Source: Epiperipatus broadwayi (taxonomy: Eukaryota; Onychophora; Udeonychophora; Euonychophora; Peripatidae). From it: 64,000 nucleotides of DNA. Position 1 is the stretch's first letter. Each line of letters begins with the position of its first letter. Both the position numbers and the translations under genes were made by a program. The notes beneath the pieces were generated by a model. It ran no database searches. It was not told where the DNA came from and saw only the letters and a list, made by a program, of their open reading frames with translations. Below, piece by piece: positions 21,819-32,177 of this stretch. Location of the stretch: assembly GCA_028023455.1 (NCBI GenBank), contig JAQFVV010000017.1:1118001-1182000 (forward strand). Reading direction: 5' to 3'.

Positions 21819-23753
21819 AGGCATATATTCTATAAAAGAAGTATAAAATGCTCTTTACAAGTTTATAATGCAATTAAATTTATTACAAGTCTGTTCTATA
21901 TATCTTGCCATTATTGTTATCATTAATATAATTAATAATGTTTAAAAAATATGCTCTACAACGAAACCTGTTATATCCCAAGAATATCTATACTTCTTTA
22001 TATTTGGCATTAATTATATTTTCCAAAGAGTGAATAAAGTAATACAATATTGTACAAAATATTGGTAGCACTCTATTTAAATATTCTTCATGAAAACTGA
22101 ATGGTCATTGATTGTCTTCTGTGCTCATGTTCATGAGAAAATCTGTTGCTTATACAAAACATTTTGAATGCTTTATATATAATTTTAAATTTGCTGTGAT
22201 TTTTCAACAAAATGAGAAAAAATTGTGTTTGTAGAATGGTAATTGCACAGATGCTAGCCTGTTGAATGGTAGATTTTCCAGGACAAAGGACTTTTAATTA
22301 TGTATTTTGGTAATCTGGGTATAATTTTAAAATTAATTTTATGGTATTATAATTTACCATGTATTTTATTTATATTATGCATTTTTGATTGATATATTTT
22401 TATAATTAGTTGTAAACTGTAATATCCAGAAGTTTGTAGACTATTCACTGTTTTATAATACTTTATAATTTTAAAGTATTATTTGTCCCCCTGTCGTAAT
22501 TCATTTGAGTTTATGCAGAACCAGTGAAGTTGCTGTATATTCTTATTGCTTATTTCAGGCCATGTTTTTGCTAGACCAGATTTGGCAAATAATTTTTATC
22601 ATCGGTTTTACATGTCAGTTAATTATTATAAATATTTCTTTAGGAGATTGTTACATTGCATTAATATATCTCTTATTTTATTAGACATGCTTATCTTGCT
22701 ATTAAATTTTCAAGAAATAGTAGCTTTGTCTCTCTCTTTTGTGGATGTTTGTTTTGCTAGCACATTATAAATAGATTTTAGCAGTGTGTCTCTTTTCATT
22801 ATAGTATATTTCATGATTTATATCTTTCATGTTTTATATTTAAGCATAAATTGTTTATTTAAGGCAGCTATTACTGTTCCTAATATATTTTGATGGTTCA
22901 TTCTCATTTTCCTTATGTTCAAAGACAATTTCCAAGCATAATTTTTGTGTTCCAAATATAGGTGCAACCTTTGAGTCCATGCAATCATTTAAATTCATTG
23001 CCTTACTTACCTTTACCTTTCAGATATATATCATGTACATCTTCTATGAAACCATGTGTGGTGTACTTCTGTGATTTTATTTTTGGCATTGTTAAATTAT
23101 GTGTATATTATGTATATATAATTATGTATATTTAATTATGTTAATTTTTATGTGTATTATGAATGGTTTTGATGTGTAGATCTGTTCATGCTGTGCTTTA
23201 TCAGTATTGCAGGATGTAAAACTGATATTTATTTAGAAATTAAAATTGTATTTTTGGGCCTCAATAAGTAATATACATCACGTCTAGCATTTACTTCATT
23301 CTAGGAATGGTATGACATGCTGAGTGTTCAAATATACTTATTGTTGGGACAACATAATAGTATGACTGTTATGTAAATGTGTAGAACTTCTTGTTATAAA
23401 GAAAATACAGACAACATTAATAATAGTCAGATATCACTTAATCTGTACATTTATTTTTATTATCTGTAAACTTTAAAAAGTATTTCTCCTATGCAGGAAA
23501 TTGTATAGCATAGTGTTTGAATAATTTGCTTCTGAAATATTGGACATTTCCAAAATTTGTTATTTATTTAATTGTCTTTATTGTCCAAATAAATGCTGTT
23601 TTTATTGTTAAGTATGTCTTATAGTATTTATATCATCATTAACACTTATTATCCAGAAATCTTGAATTATAAAACCTATTATAATAACTGAAACATAGGC
23701 TTGTTATATACCAACCTATTATACAAATATATTTATGTTAGTTATTAAGAGTA
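21819..23753. other. Anonymous AT-rich DNA
   Basis: No recognisable gene. A Tyr/Phe/Leu-rich frame at 22546-22770 looks like a chance frame. AT patches occur near 23100-23160. Confidence 0.5.
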
Positions 23754-24013
23754 CATGAATATTTCTTACAATAATTCTCCTCATATACACTTCAATGCAA
23801 AAATTTTTTTTAATACAATTCCTTTATTTTCCTGACAGTTTCGACTGTCCTGCAGTCTTCATCAGTTATATTAAAAGATAGAGGAGGTTAAGAAAGCTCT
23901 GATGAAAAATGCAGTACAGTCAAAACTGTCAGGAAAATAAAGGAATTATATTAAAAATAATTTTGCATTAAAGTGTGTATGAGGGAAGTTATTGTAAGCA
24001 ATAAATATGAATA
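23754..24013. repeat. Foldback centred on hammerhead-like motifs
   Basis: Arms run from CATGAATATTTCTTACAATAA to TTATTGTAAGCAATAAATATG and include CTCATATACACTTCAATGCAAAA with its complement. The minus strand at 23831-23865 reads CTGATGA, A, GACTG-CAGGA-CAGTC (perfect 5-bp stem II), GAAAC, TGTC, AGG. All core bases are present, but the upstream strand of stem I does not pair. The plus arm at 23899-23933 is a mutated copy (CTGATGA retained, GAAA changed to CAAAA). Confidence 0.8.
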
Positions 24014-25127
24014 TATGAAGAAATGCAAAGAAAGTAAAGGAGAAGAATAAGAATATACTTTTAAGAATACATGTTCAAATGGTTTGCGGATGTTAAGAAA
24101 GCATCTAAGGAATAAATTATTCATTCATTTTCTTAATTTGAAATGATCACTTTAATCAATTGCATTTGTTAAAAAAAGACTACTTTTGTGAAAAAAATAT
24201 TTGTTTTATTCAGAAGATTATATTTGATTAAATACTCAAATTGTTTATCTTAAATTCATAAAGAAAAATTTAGTAGGATTTATTAGTAAAATATCTTGAG
24301 TGTCCATAAAATCCCTTATCCATTCATTATGTCCTCATATTTTTCTTTTATTCCAAATTAAGAGTTTTTCATGTATTTTATTTTAATTCAAATATTTTCT
24401 TTTAAATTTATTATTATTGTTGTTAGTTAGGTAAACATTATCTTATGGGTAAGAGTATGTCTCCTCATATTATTACTAGGATTCTATTCATTGCCTAATA
24501 ATTCTTAAATGAAAGAAAATAGTCAATTTTTACTATTATAAATATTTAATTAAAGAATGCTGAGATTTCAGTATAATGTAATTGAATACTAAAGAAATTG
24601 TTTTGGAAATCATTTTAATAAATAATGTGACACAAATATAAGAAACCTATTATTCTTTATCAAAAGATTTGAAATATGGATCTGATTATAGCAATGAGAT
24701 GCTGGTGATGGTTATTAGATGTGTTGTAATGAGGGGGGGTGTTGTGAAAGAGAATTTAATATAACCAAATCACTCTATGATATATGCCTTCAGTATTAAA
24801 AGTATCTCTGTAATTTGTAGTGTGTGATAATTCTCCTTTTAAAATTTATTAAATGTTACATATTATATTAATATTTATTTATTGCTATTCATACCCATAT
24901 GGCTCTCTAAATTGTAGAAAATACCATGTAGTAAACTCCCTTTCAGCACATCCCATAGTGTTTATTAATTAATTTGGCACTTATTATTTATTTTGACTTT
25001 TGATCAATTGTAAGGTACAGAGCGATCATCTTGAAGAAGCATCTGTGGCTATTATAAATATCATCTTGATGTTTCAGGATATAGTTTTGGAGTATTTGTG
25101 GTTATTATTATTCTTTTCATTATTTTA
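24014..25127. other. Anonymous AT-rich DNA
   Basis: No gene seen. Includes a GAGGGGGGGT run near 24731. Confidence 0.5.
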
Positions 25128-25333
25128 GGTCATAATATATAATCAAAATATTCTAGAAAAATAATAAAAATTCAATGTATCTATATAAAATAAAAATAAA
25201 ATCTTTGCTACAGCCAGCTACTCAAGATGGCATGGAATGCCGTAAGCTGGCTATAGTGAAGATTTTATTTTTATTTTATATAGGCATATTGATTTTTTTA
25301 ATATTTATTCTACAATATTTTGATTATTATATT
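25128..25333. repeat. Foldback element without hammerhead
   Basis: AATCAAAATATTCTAGAA through ATAAAATAAAAATAAAATCTT on the left pairs with AAGATTTTATTTTTATTTTAT through CAATATTTTGATT on the right. The centre holds GCCAGCTACTC and GTAAGCTGGC around GGCATGGAATGCC. No HHR-like core is visible. Confidence 0.75.
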
Positions 25334-25586
25334 TATTTAAATTGATATTATATATATGCTAATTTAAATATTTTCATGGATTATTTTTAATAAATAATAC
25401 TTATAAGGATATTATGTCAATACAAATAGATAACTTTAGCTTTTAATATTGCCAAGACACTATCATTTACTACATATTGGCAATCCTCCTGAGAATAAAC
25501 AAGTTACTTCTCCATTGACCTAAAATAGCTTTTTGTTGGGGTTTATTGAAAGGTGTATATATATATTTACCTTTAATAAGTATACC

Positions 25587-25801
25587 AAACTCTCCATACA
25601 GCATTGCCGCCAAGAGCAAGTCTTCATAACCAATGAATGCAGAAAGGTTTGTGCATAAAAATCCTTATCCAGTGTATTCATCCAACACCCCCAGACTGGT
25701 TTCTAGGATGTTGGATGAATAGGCACTGGAGAAGGATTTTGTGCACAAACCTGCTTGCATTTCATTTTTTATAAAGGCTTGCTACTATATGGAGAGTTTG
25801 G
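25587..25801. mobile_element. Short H1 inverted pair
   Basis: CCAAACTCTCCATACAGC at the left mirrors TATATGGAGAGTTTGG at the right. Both arms carry the GTGCATAAAA/TTTTGTGCAC block and the CATCCAACA/TGTTGGATG block, and meet at TTTCTAGGATG. The inversion removes most of the hammerhead segment, leaving only CCCCAGACTGGTTTCTAG. Confidence 0.7.
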
Positions 25802-25845
25802 TACTCTTATTAACAGCATGTGTATGCTTATCAAATGGTGACCAT

Positions 25846-26380
25846 ATGCTGTTTTTATACTTATCTTTAAGGGTGTTCCAGTAAAATGGTAAGTAGTGTC
25901 ACATTGGCTTTCCAAGCTACCTGAATTGTCATCTCTGAATGAAAACGTGTGTTCCAAAGTGATATAGTTTATCTATTTATTGCAAAAATTTTAAGGCATT
26001 AGCATGCCTGGATCATGATTTATGACATAAAATATGGTAGGAATCGGCAATAGAATAATATGCTAACATTTAATTTCATTTTACATTGAGAAAAACTGTT
26101 ACTGAAATGTTTGAAAGAATTCAAATTGTGTACAATAGTGCAACCATGACTTTCAAGTGTTTTGCAAGATTATGTAACAGCAGGGAGAGCATTGGAGATA
26201 ATATATTATGGTAGTAAGCAGATTATCATGTTTCTAATTCAGCCAATAGAAACTTAAAGTTTCTGTGGTGAATATTTAAATTATTTTCTATGTAGTGTGT
26301 GTTGATATAGAAATGTTGGAGAAAGAACCAGTTGTCTTATCACTAGGACAGACTACATATAGATACCATTTCTTTCTTTT
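25846..26380. other. Anonymous DNA upstream of the SINE
   Basis: No gene or repeat recognised. Confidence 0.4.
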
Positions 26381-26470
26381 TTTTTTCATATGTCATAGCA
26401 TCGGCCGGGAAGTGAACCCACAACTGTCTGCAACCAACTACTTGCTTGCAAGGCGACTGCGATGACATTT
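26381..26470 (-). mobile_element. tRNA-derived SINE with a different head but the same tail
   Basis: Minus strand: TGTCATCGCAGTCGCCTTGC, an anticodon-like CTTGCAAGCAAG, a B box GTGGGTTCACTTCCC, then CGGCCGATGCTATGACATATG and an A run (T run at 26376-26386). The tail GATGCTATGACAyATGA-An is the same as in the 18.2 and 32.1 kb SINEs, while the head differs. Shared tails with different heads suggest mobilisation by a common LINE or recombination between SINEs. Confidence 0.65.
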
Positions 26471-26593
26471 CAATACATATGTACATATAAAAATTCTAAT
26501 GTATAGTTGTGTATATGTGAAAGGAAAACAAAAGAAAGCATTTCTTTTTTACCTCTTTCTGATCAGAAACGTTGTTGATGTTACTTTTCTTAC

Positions 26594-26777
26594 AATGGTA
26601 AATGCTGTGTCGTTTTTTGGCATTTTTTAAACACTGGCGAAACTCCTCCAGCTGTCGCTGCTTAACTTGCATTTCTTCTTTCATTTTTAAAGACTGGATT
26701 TGAAACATGGATAATTCTGCTGTCATGGCCATCAGTCTTTGTGTTGTTTCTTTTATCTTGACTTGTAACTCATTAAT
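26594..26777 (-). CDS. Putative internal exon of a CCDC146-like gene
   Basis: A 184-bp exon on the minus strand. It is preceded by TTTTATTTATTTAG (acceptor AG at 26778-26779) and ends CATT before GTAAGAA (donor from 26593). The open frame gives 61 codons plus one base, so the exon ends in phase 1. It starts INELQVKIKETTQRL and continues MAMTAELSMFQIQSLKMKEE, then a Lys/Gln/Glu-rich heptad-like stretch, QLEEFRQCL, consistent with a coiled coil. The M-A-x-x-AELSM-x-Q pattern is what I recall from the C-terminal part of CCDC146, a centriole and sperm-flagellum protein; this is from memory, not a search. No other exon of the gene was found, so the rest of the window may be intron. The frame continues open into the intron to 26496, which is not coding. 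Confidence 0.55.
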
Positions 26778-28130
26778 CTAAATAAATAAAACAAATAATG
26801 TTACACCTTAATAAATCAAAGCGACGTGTAGCGAATGTAGACACAGATCAGGCATCATATTGAGGGGTTTATAGTACTTATGTGCTCAATAGTATCTGAT
26901 ATGCAAATTACTGCCATAATTTTGTGTTATATGCAAATAGAAAATATTATAATAAATGTGTTAGATATGAAGGTGATTTAAAACCACGATGTTTTAGTAA
27001 TATAAAAGATTTCATTATTTTAAACACCAGCGATCATTATGTGTTAAACGCCAAAAGATAACAAGTAATTCCATTTCTTTCTTGCATAGTCTGTCTTTGG
27101 GCAAAGAGCACGTAGATATACCAACATCTAACAGTTAAAATATACATAATTATCAAGTGTGTGTATGTGCGTTGTAAAACGAAGCCCTATTTTCAGAAAA
27201 TTATCAAAACGTTTTAGTTCTAAATTCCCTAATATTTGTGCATGTGGGTATACATATAATTACTCGAAATTAATATGATCTATGATTATTTGCTTAGATA
27301 GTCAGGTGATATTGAATACTCAAGTAGCAGGTTGGTCTCAGAAGTTGCTTTAAACAGGGACTTTTTTTTACTTTATTTAGTTGGTATCCATCCGGAAATA
27401 TTCAGTTCCGAATCTCATTTTATAAATTAGGAATCCAACTCTGTCCACTTGTGTTACGGATAAACAGAAAAGTACTTATTACCATATTATTATAATAATT
27501 AATAATTGGTGGATATAAATCTCATAACCATTTCAAAGCAAAATGTTTAATGTGGTCAATGAAAAATCAACGCTAACATGTCTCATAATGTTACAGACCA
27601 ATTAAGATCTATCTGTGAACAGGTTTATAAGAAACTCCATTTACACACTAGATAAACTTATATGTAGTTTAATATTGTGGGAAGGGTAGTGGTTAGTATA
27701 TTCATTTTGGGTGCCTGTAATTTGGGGTTCAAATTTGAGTGAAGTTTAGAATTGTTTCAGGAGCTGCAAATTCATTAACCAGGCTTAGGATTTTTTGCCA
27801 GGTAGCTAGATGATAGTCAACTTAACTGGCTAGCTAATATAAGTCACACTTAGATATCAGTCTAGAGGGTAAAGGTTCAAAAATATTGTGGGTTGATCAG
27901 ATAAATGTCAATGTGTTGATGGAAAACAAATGACTGCCATATGATGTTACTCTTATTTACTAAGAGGTATTACAAGCATAAGGATTTGGCTGATGATGTA
28001 GATGACTTTCTATTCTAAATAACAAAGTTCATTGAAGCTTGTATTACAGCTATAAGCTATGTCAAAATATAGCAAGGAAATGCTCAATAATTGTAGTACC
28101 TCAATTTAGAACTCTTTCTGGCAGAGAATT
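26778..28130. other. Probable intronic DNA
   Basis: Upstream of the CCDC146-like exon on the minus strand. More mixed in composition than the neighbouring repeats, but no second exon with matching frame and splice sites could be identified. Confidence 0.35.
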
Positions 28131-28139
28131 TAAACTTGG

Positions 28140-28990
28140 ATATACATATGGTCATTATAAAAAATTTCTATAATGTTTTCAACCTTATGAGGCAAAACTG
28201 CATGCTTCCCATATTGTTAGCTATACACATTTTGTTATGCTACTCATTTATTACATTCTTGATCATCATCTATTTCTTGATTCATTCACATCTTTTTCCA
28301 GAGTATCCATCTATCTTGCTACATGTCCAAAATATTATAGCTTTCTATTATATTACTATTTCCAATAGTCATCTTGGTGCGGGTATCTTCCAAAACTCAG
28401 TTATTAGTTTTAATAGCTGCTCAATATACTCAAATAATGCTTTTATAAAATAACAGAAGTTCAAAAGCATCAATCCTAGTCTATTTCTGTTTCCATGTTT
28501 TGCATCCATAAATTGCAGGATACACATCAATGATTTCAGTAGTCCATAATTTGTCAACATACTAATGTTGCTATTTAACTTTATGGTACTAATAGTGCAG
28601 AAATTCTCCATTCCAATAATAACCATACCTTTTTCTCTGTAACATATTCTCCATTTTGTTAATATAAATAATTCTGAATCTTGTTCCAAATGAACACTCT
28701 CTACTGCTATCTCTATTATTCTTTTGTTAATCACATTATACATGTTTTGGTTATATTTCTTTAGTTCATATTGCTTCTACTCCTATCAACTTCATTTACC
28801 AGATACTGTAATTTTGTTGCTTCTGGCATCACCTCTGTATCACCTGCATATCATAAATTGCATTCTCATCTTCCTCTGATACAGAACCCCCCCCTGACAA
28901 CCATCCAAAGTCGATGTCATTCTTCATTCTTCTACAATATTGAATATGTATGATGATAACACACATTCTTGTCTCACTTCTTAATTCATT
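28140..28990 (-). pseudogene. Degraded LINE reverse-transcriptase relic
   Basis: On the minus strand, translations in shifting frames recover pieces resembling the C-terminal RT region of a non-LTR element: a KTRIDAFELLL-like stretch after a YGCKTWK segment (about 28430-28510), which recalls the YGCESWT and RRIDAFE blocks common after LINE RT domains, and further upstream DFGWLSGGG and FGTRFRIIYINKMENM pieces (28640-28920). Several frameshifts and stops. The longest remaining frame (28369-28743) does not follow the original one. It is a different family from the RTE copies at 14.5, 35, 42 and 50.7 kb. Confidence 0.45.
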
Positions 28991-29106
28991 TGAAACCGGT
29001 TTGTTTGATTATGCTATTCTCATTCTGGCCATTCATTTCTTAAACCAAATGTAGTGAATGGAAAAGGTATTCCACACTGTCATGAAGTATAATGTAACAA
29101 ACAGTC

Positions 29107-29480
29107 ATATTTCTTTTTAAACATATGAGGGGGTACCCAAAATTAATCAGAATCATCTCTGGTTTGCATATCTGTTGTAATATATGCTTCTTCTGCTATA
29201 TACTTCTTGGAGGAATCATTCAGCATTGATCTGCCAAATTAGATCATAATGTAAAATCGTAGTGCCACATAACACTTTTTTTTTTTTGTAAAATACGTTT
29301 TGCATATTTGGCGATTTTTATAACAACTGAAAAATTTGAATAAAAGTAAAATTCTGTTTTTGTTTACAGAAAATGACAGGGAAAACAGTTGTAATGCTTG
29401 AAATTCATTATAAGAAAGCTGATCTCAGAAAAACACAGGTTTGTGAGTGGTTTAATTGAAATGCTAAATTCACAACATTC
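29107..29480 (+). pseudogene. Possible mariner-like relic
   Basis: TATGAGGGGGTACCCAAAAT at 29127 resembles the end of some mariner-type elements. At 29372-29472 a short frame reads MTGKTVVMLEIHYKKADLRK then TQVCEWFN, recalling the helix-turn-helix region with a TQVFEWF-like motif in mariner-type transposases. It ends in a stop, and no catalytic domain is recognisable downstream. The call is weak. Confidence 0.25.
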
Positions 29481-30444
29481 CTAAAAAATGTGACAAATGC
29501 AATCCAAATTCAAAACAATGCTGATTTCTTTTTTTTAATGAAAATGGCAATGTCTTTTGAATCTGAAGAAATTTAAAATGTAGGTAGAAAATCCAGGTTT
29601 AATTTGTTCAGGAAATCAAAAAATTTTGGTCCGAGTGACCAAAATTTACATTTCTTAATAAGTTGCTTGTTATTAAACTTTAATAGTTTCCTCCACAACA
29701 CCTTTTAATTGTTGATGAATAATTCCATTAACATCCCAGAATTTGAATTTATTTATTCATAGGTGGACAAAAGGAGAAACTTGGAATTGTATATAATGAA
29801 GACATTAGTTTTTTAAAAATATTCAGTAACTGGGAGTAGTTTGTCCATAGTTATTATTTTTGTCACAATTTCTAAATGGGAGTATAATTTTACACAAGAG
29901 GACATTAAATTTACAATTCATTGTATTTTAAATATATTAACATCATGAAGTTCTAAGCCATTTTTATTAATAGCTGTTGAAGACACCTTAGCGAGATGGA
30001 TGCCAACCAACCACCCCAGCAAAGTCTCTACACATAGAATATATGATATTAGAAAAAGATTTTGTGAATCCTACAATGTGAGAGAAGTATGTGATCTTTA
30101 TAATAATGAGTGAATTAAATAGTGATATTTATTAGAAGAGTGAATGATAAAATTTCAAAAGTGAGTTAATTATTTATTTCTATTTTACCTTTTTTTTTCC
30201 TTCTAAAGGTGTGAGCACATTACTGTAGGGCTGAAGTAGAAAGGAAAACCAAAAAATAGACTCAGCTCTTTATTAAAGAATTGTCTATTTATTTTCCCAG
30301 AATGGATTAACCAGGAATATGATTTCTCTATATTAAATTCAAGCTTATATTCGAGTATTCTACCAAATTTTTTTGAAGTATTGGGATTTGTTTTGTGATG
30401 AAAGAAAAACTGACAATTTTTAATAAACTAATTTGAGACTGTTT
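29481..30444. other. Anonymous DNA
   Basis: No gene recognised. A stretch at 29975-30030 (ATGGATGCCAACCAACC) is more mixed in composition but gives no useful frame. Confidence 0.4.
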
Positions 30445-31405
30445 ACAAGTTTGCCTTTTCTGTGTAAATGTTCAAAACATTTACATAATTTTAGATAGAA
30501 TCAAGCAAAAAGAAAGAAGTTTTCCCATCCTTGCATATGTATTAAATGGATTACGTCCTATACATGTGGGGTTCAGATTGACCTAAGGTCAACATGGGTG
30601 TGACAAGAATCTCAGCCTCAGGGTAGCCTTTGAGCATTCCATCATCAGATTTTCAATTGGATGGACGGTTGATGAGTTGGAGTGTTGAGTAGATTGAAGC
30701 CTGTCCATTAAAGTATGAGGTTTGGCTATCTTAATATATATCTGAGCACTTATAGTATATATGTGTACAAGTTTGCCTTTTCTGTGTAAATGTTCAAAAC
30801 ATTTACATAATTTTAGATAGAATCAAGCAAAAAGAAAGAAGTTTTCCCATCCACATATGTATTAAATGGATTATGTCCTGTACATGTGGGGTTCAGATTG
30901 ACCTAAGGTCAACATGGGTGTGACAAGAATCTCAGCCTCAGGGTGGCCTTTGAGCATTCCATCATCAGATTTTCAATTGGATGGATGGTTGATGAGTTGG
31001 AGTGTGGAGTAGATTGAAGCCTGCCCATTAAAGTATGAGGTTTGGCTATCTTCAATATATATCTGAGCACTTATAGTATATATGTGTACAAGTTTGCCTT
31101 TTCTGTGTAAATGTTCAAAACATTTACATAATTTTAGATAGAATCAAGCAAAAAGAAAGAAGTTTTCCCATCCTTGCATATGTATTAAATGGATTATGTC
31201 CTGTACATGTGGGGTTCAGATTGACCTAAGGTCAACATGGGTGTGACAAGAATCTCGGCCTCAGGGTGGCCTTTGAGCATTCCATCATCAGATTTTCAAC
31301 TGGATGGACAGTTGATGAGTTGGAGTGTGGAGTAGATTAAAGCCTGTCCATTAAAGTATGAGGTTTGGCTATCTTAATATATATATCTGAGCACTTACAG
31401 TATAT
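30445..31405 (+). repeat. Three tandem copies of a 322-bp unit (H2 5' segment)
   Basis: Copies begin at 30445, 30767 and 31088 (spacings 322 and 321 bp), each starting ACAAGTTTGCCTTTTCTGTG and ending near CTGAGCACTTATAGTATAT. Identity is high with a few substitutions and a 4-base indel after CCCATCC. Each holds the small palindrome TTGACCTAAGGTCAA. The third copy runs directly into an H2 hammerhead/B-box segment at 31406. At 7150-7515 a single such 5' segment precedes the same H2 3' segment, so the unit is the H2 upstream part, amplified. Confidence 0.85.
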
Positions 31406-31575
31406 ATATGTAGTGATGATAATCTGGACCAACTGATGATTGCTGGATTAGCATGAAATACGGATATTGGTGCTTATTTATCTTTTCAACATATATGTGT
31501 TTAAGTGTACCAGTATTATTAGATAGAGTGGAGAGTGGTGGGTCATGTGGAAGTCTGTGCTCATAAACCATATAT
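31406..31575 (+). mobile_element. H2 3' segment completing the tandem array
   Basis: Contains the hammerhead candidate at 31428-31471, then TTATTTATCTTTTCAACATA, TGTGTTTAAGTGTACCAG, and a degraded B-box-like GTCTGTGCTCATAAACC. Same orientation as the triplicated unit. Confidence 0.7.
31428..31471 (+). ncRNA. Hammerhead ribozyme candidate (H2)
   Basis: ACCAA (stem I), CTGATGA (core), T, TGCT-GGATT-AGCA (4-bp stem II), T, GAAA (core), TACGGATA (AT..AT minimal stem III ending T-A as cleavage dinucleotide), TTGGT (stem I, 5 bp with ACCAA). All invariant core positions are present. Cleavage is predicted after A31466. The outermost stem II pair is T-T rather than G-C, so activity is uncertain. Confidence 0.6.
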
Positions 31576-31715
31576 ATTAAAAAATACACCATAAAAAGGC
31601 TTTAGGAAAACAATAATTCGCTTCTCATCATTCAAATTAAAATTGTTTTAAGAATATTATTTAATAGTTAAATACACGTATATTATCTATATTAACCTCA
31701 ATGTAATTAGAAGGA

Positions 31716-31948
31716 CTCAAACTCGGACTTTAGCTATCCACTCTATCTTATCCAACCGATACACATGACCACATATATGTGAAAAAGATAAATGATCTCC
31801 AATATACGTATTTCATGCTGACCGAGCACTCATCAGTTGGTTCAGCATGAAATACGAATATTGGAGATCTATCTTTTTTCCGTATGTGTGGTCATGTGTA
31901 TCGATTATATAAGGTGAAGTGGATAGCTATGGGGAACTTGAATGTCTG
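31716..31948. repeat. H2 inverted pair centred on a hammerhead
   Basis: Left arm (minus-sense H2, 31716-31845) and right arm (plus-sense, 31841-31948) share GGATAGCTA, ACACATGACCACA, and the GATCTCCAATAT block in complement. The axis lies inside the ribozyme, so the right arm keeps only its 3' half (CAGCATGAAATACGAATATTGG). Confidence 0.8.
31798..31841 (-). ncRNA. Hammerhead ribozyme candidate, most canonical H2 core
   Basis: Minus strand: ACCAA, CTGATGA, GTGCT-CGGTC-AGCAT, GAAA, TACGTATA, TTGGA. Stem I is CCAA/TTGG (4 bp). Stem II is 5 bp starting with a G-U wobble at the position next to the core and has no extra bases. Stem III is a minimal AT/AT with loop ACGT, and cleavage would follow TA. 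Every invariant base of the hammerhead core is present. Confidence 0.65.
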
Positions 31949-32068
31949 AATATTATTTAAAATAAATATATAATTTTAAATAAGATATCTTTTTAAAAAA
32001 TTTTGACTTTACAATTTTTTTCTAAAAGTCATTACTCTTGTTTTTAAAATATGTACACAAACCAGTAC

Positions 32069-32177
32069 TTGTCAAGCATTGGTGGTCGAGAGGTCAGCGA
32101 TAGCTGCTTTAGAAGCAGTTGTCCCGGGTTGGCGGGTTCGCTTCCCGGCTGATGCTATGACACATGAGAAAAAAAAA
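32069..32177 (+). mobile_element. tRNA-Gly-related SINE, second copy
   Basis: Near-identical to 18174-18282. tRNA-like body 32076-32155 (GCATTGG acceptor strand, AGCTGCTTTAGAAGCAG anticodon arm, T arm carrying the same 8-base insertion GGTTGGCGGGTTCGCTTCCC), tail CTATGACACATGAG and an A run. TTGTCAA precedes both copies and so belongs to the element. A following fragment near 32195-32230 (ATGCTATGACATACA plus T run) looks like a second tail. Confidence 0.8.
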
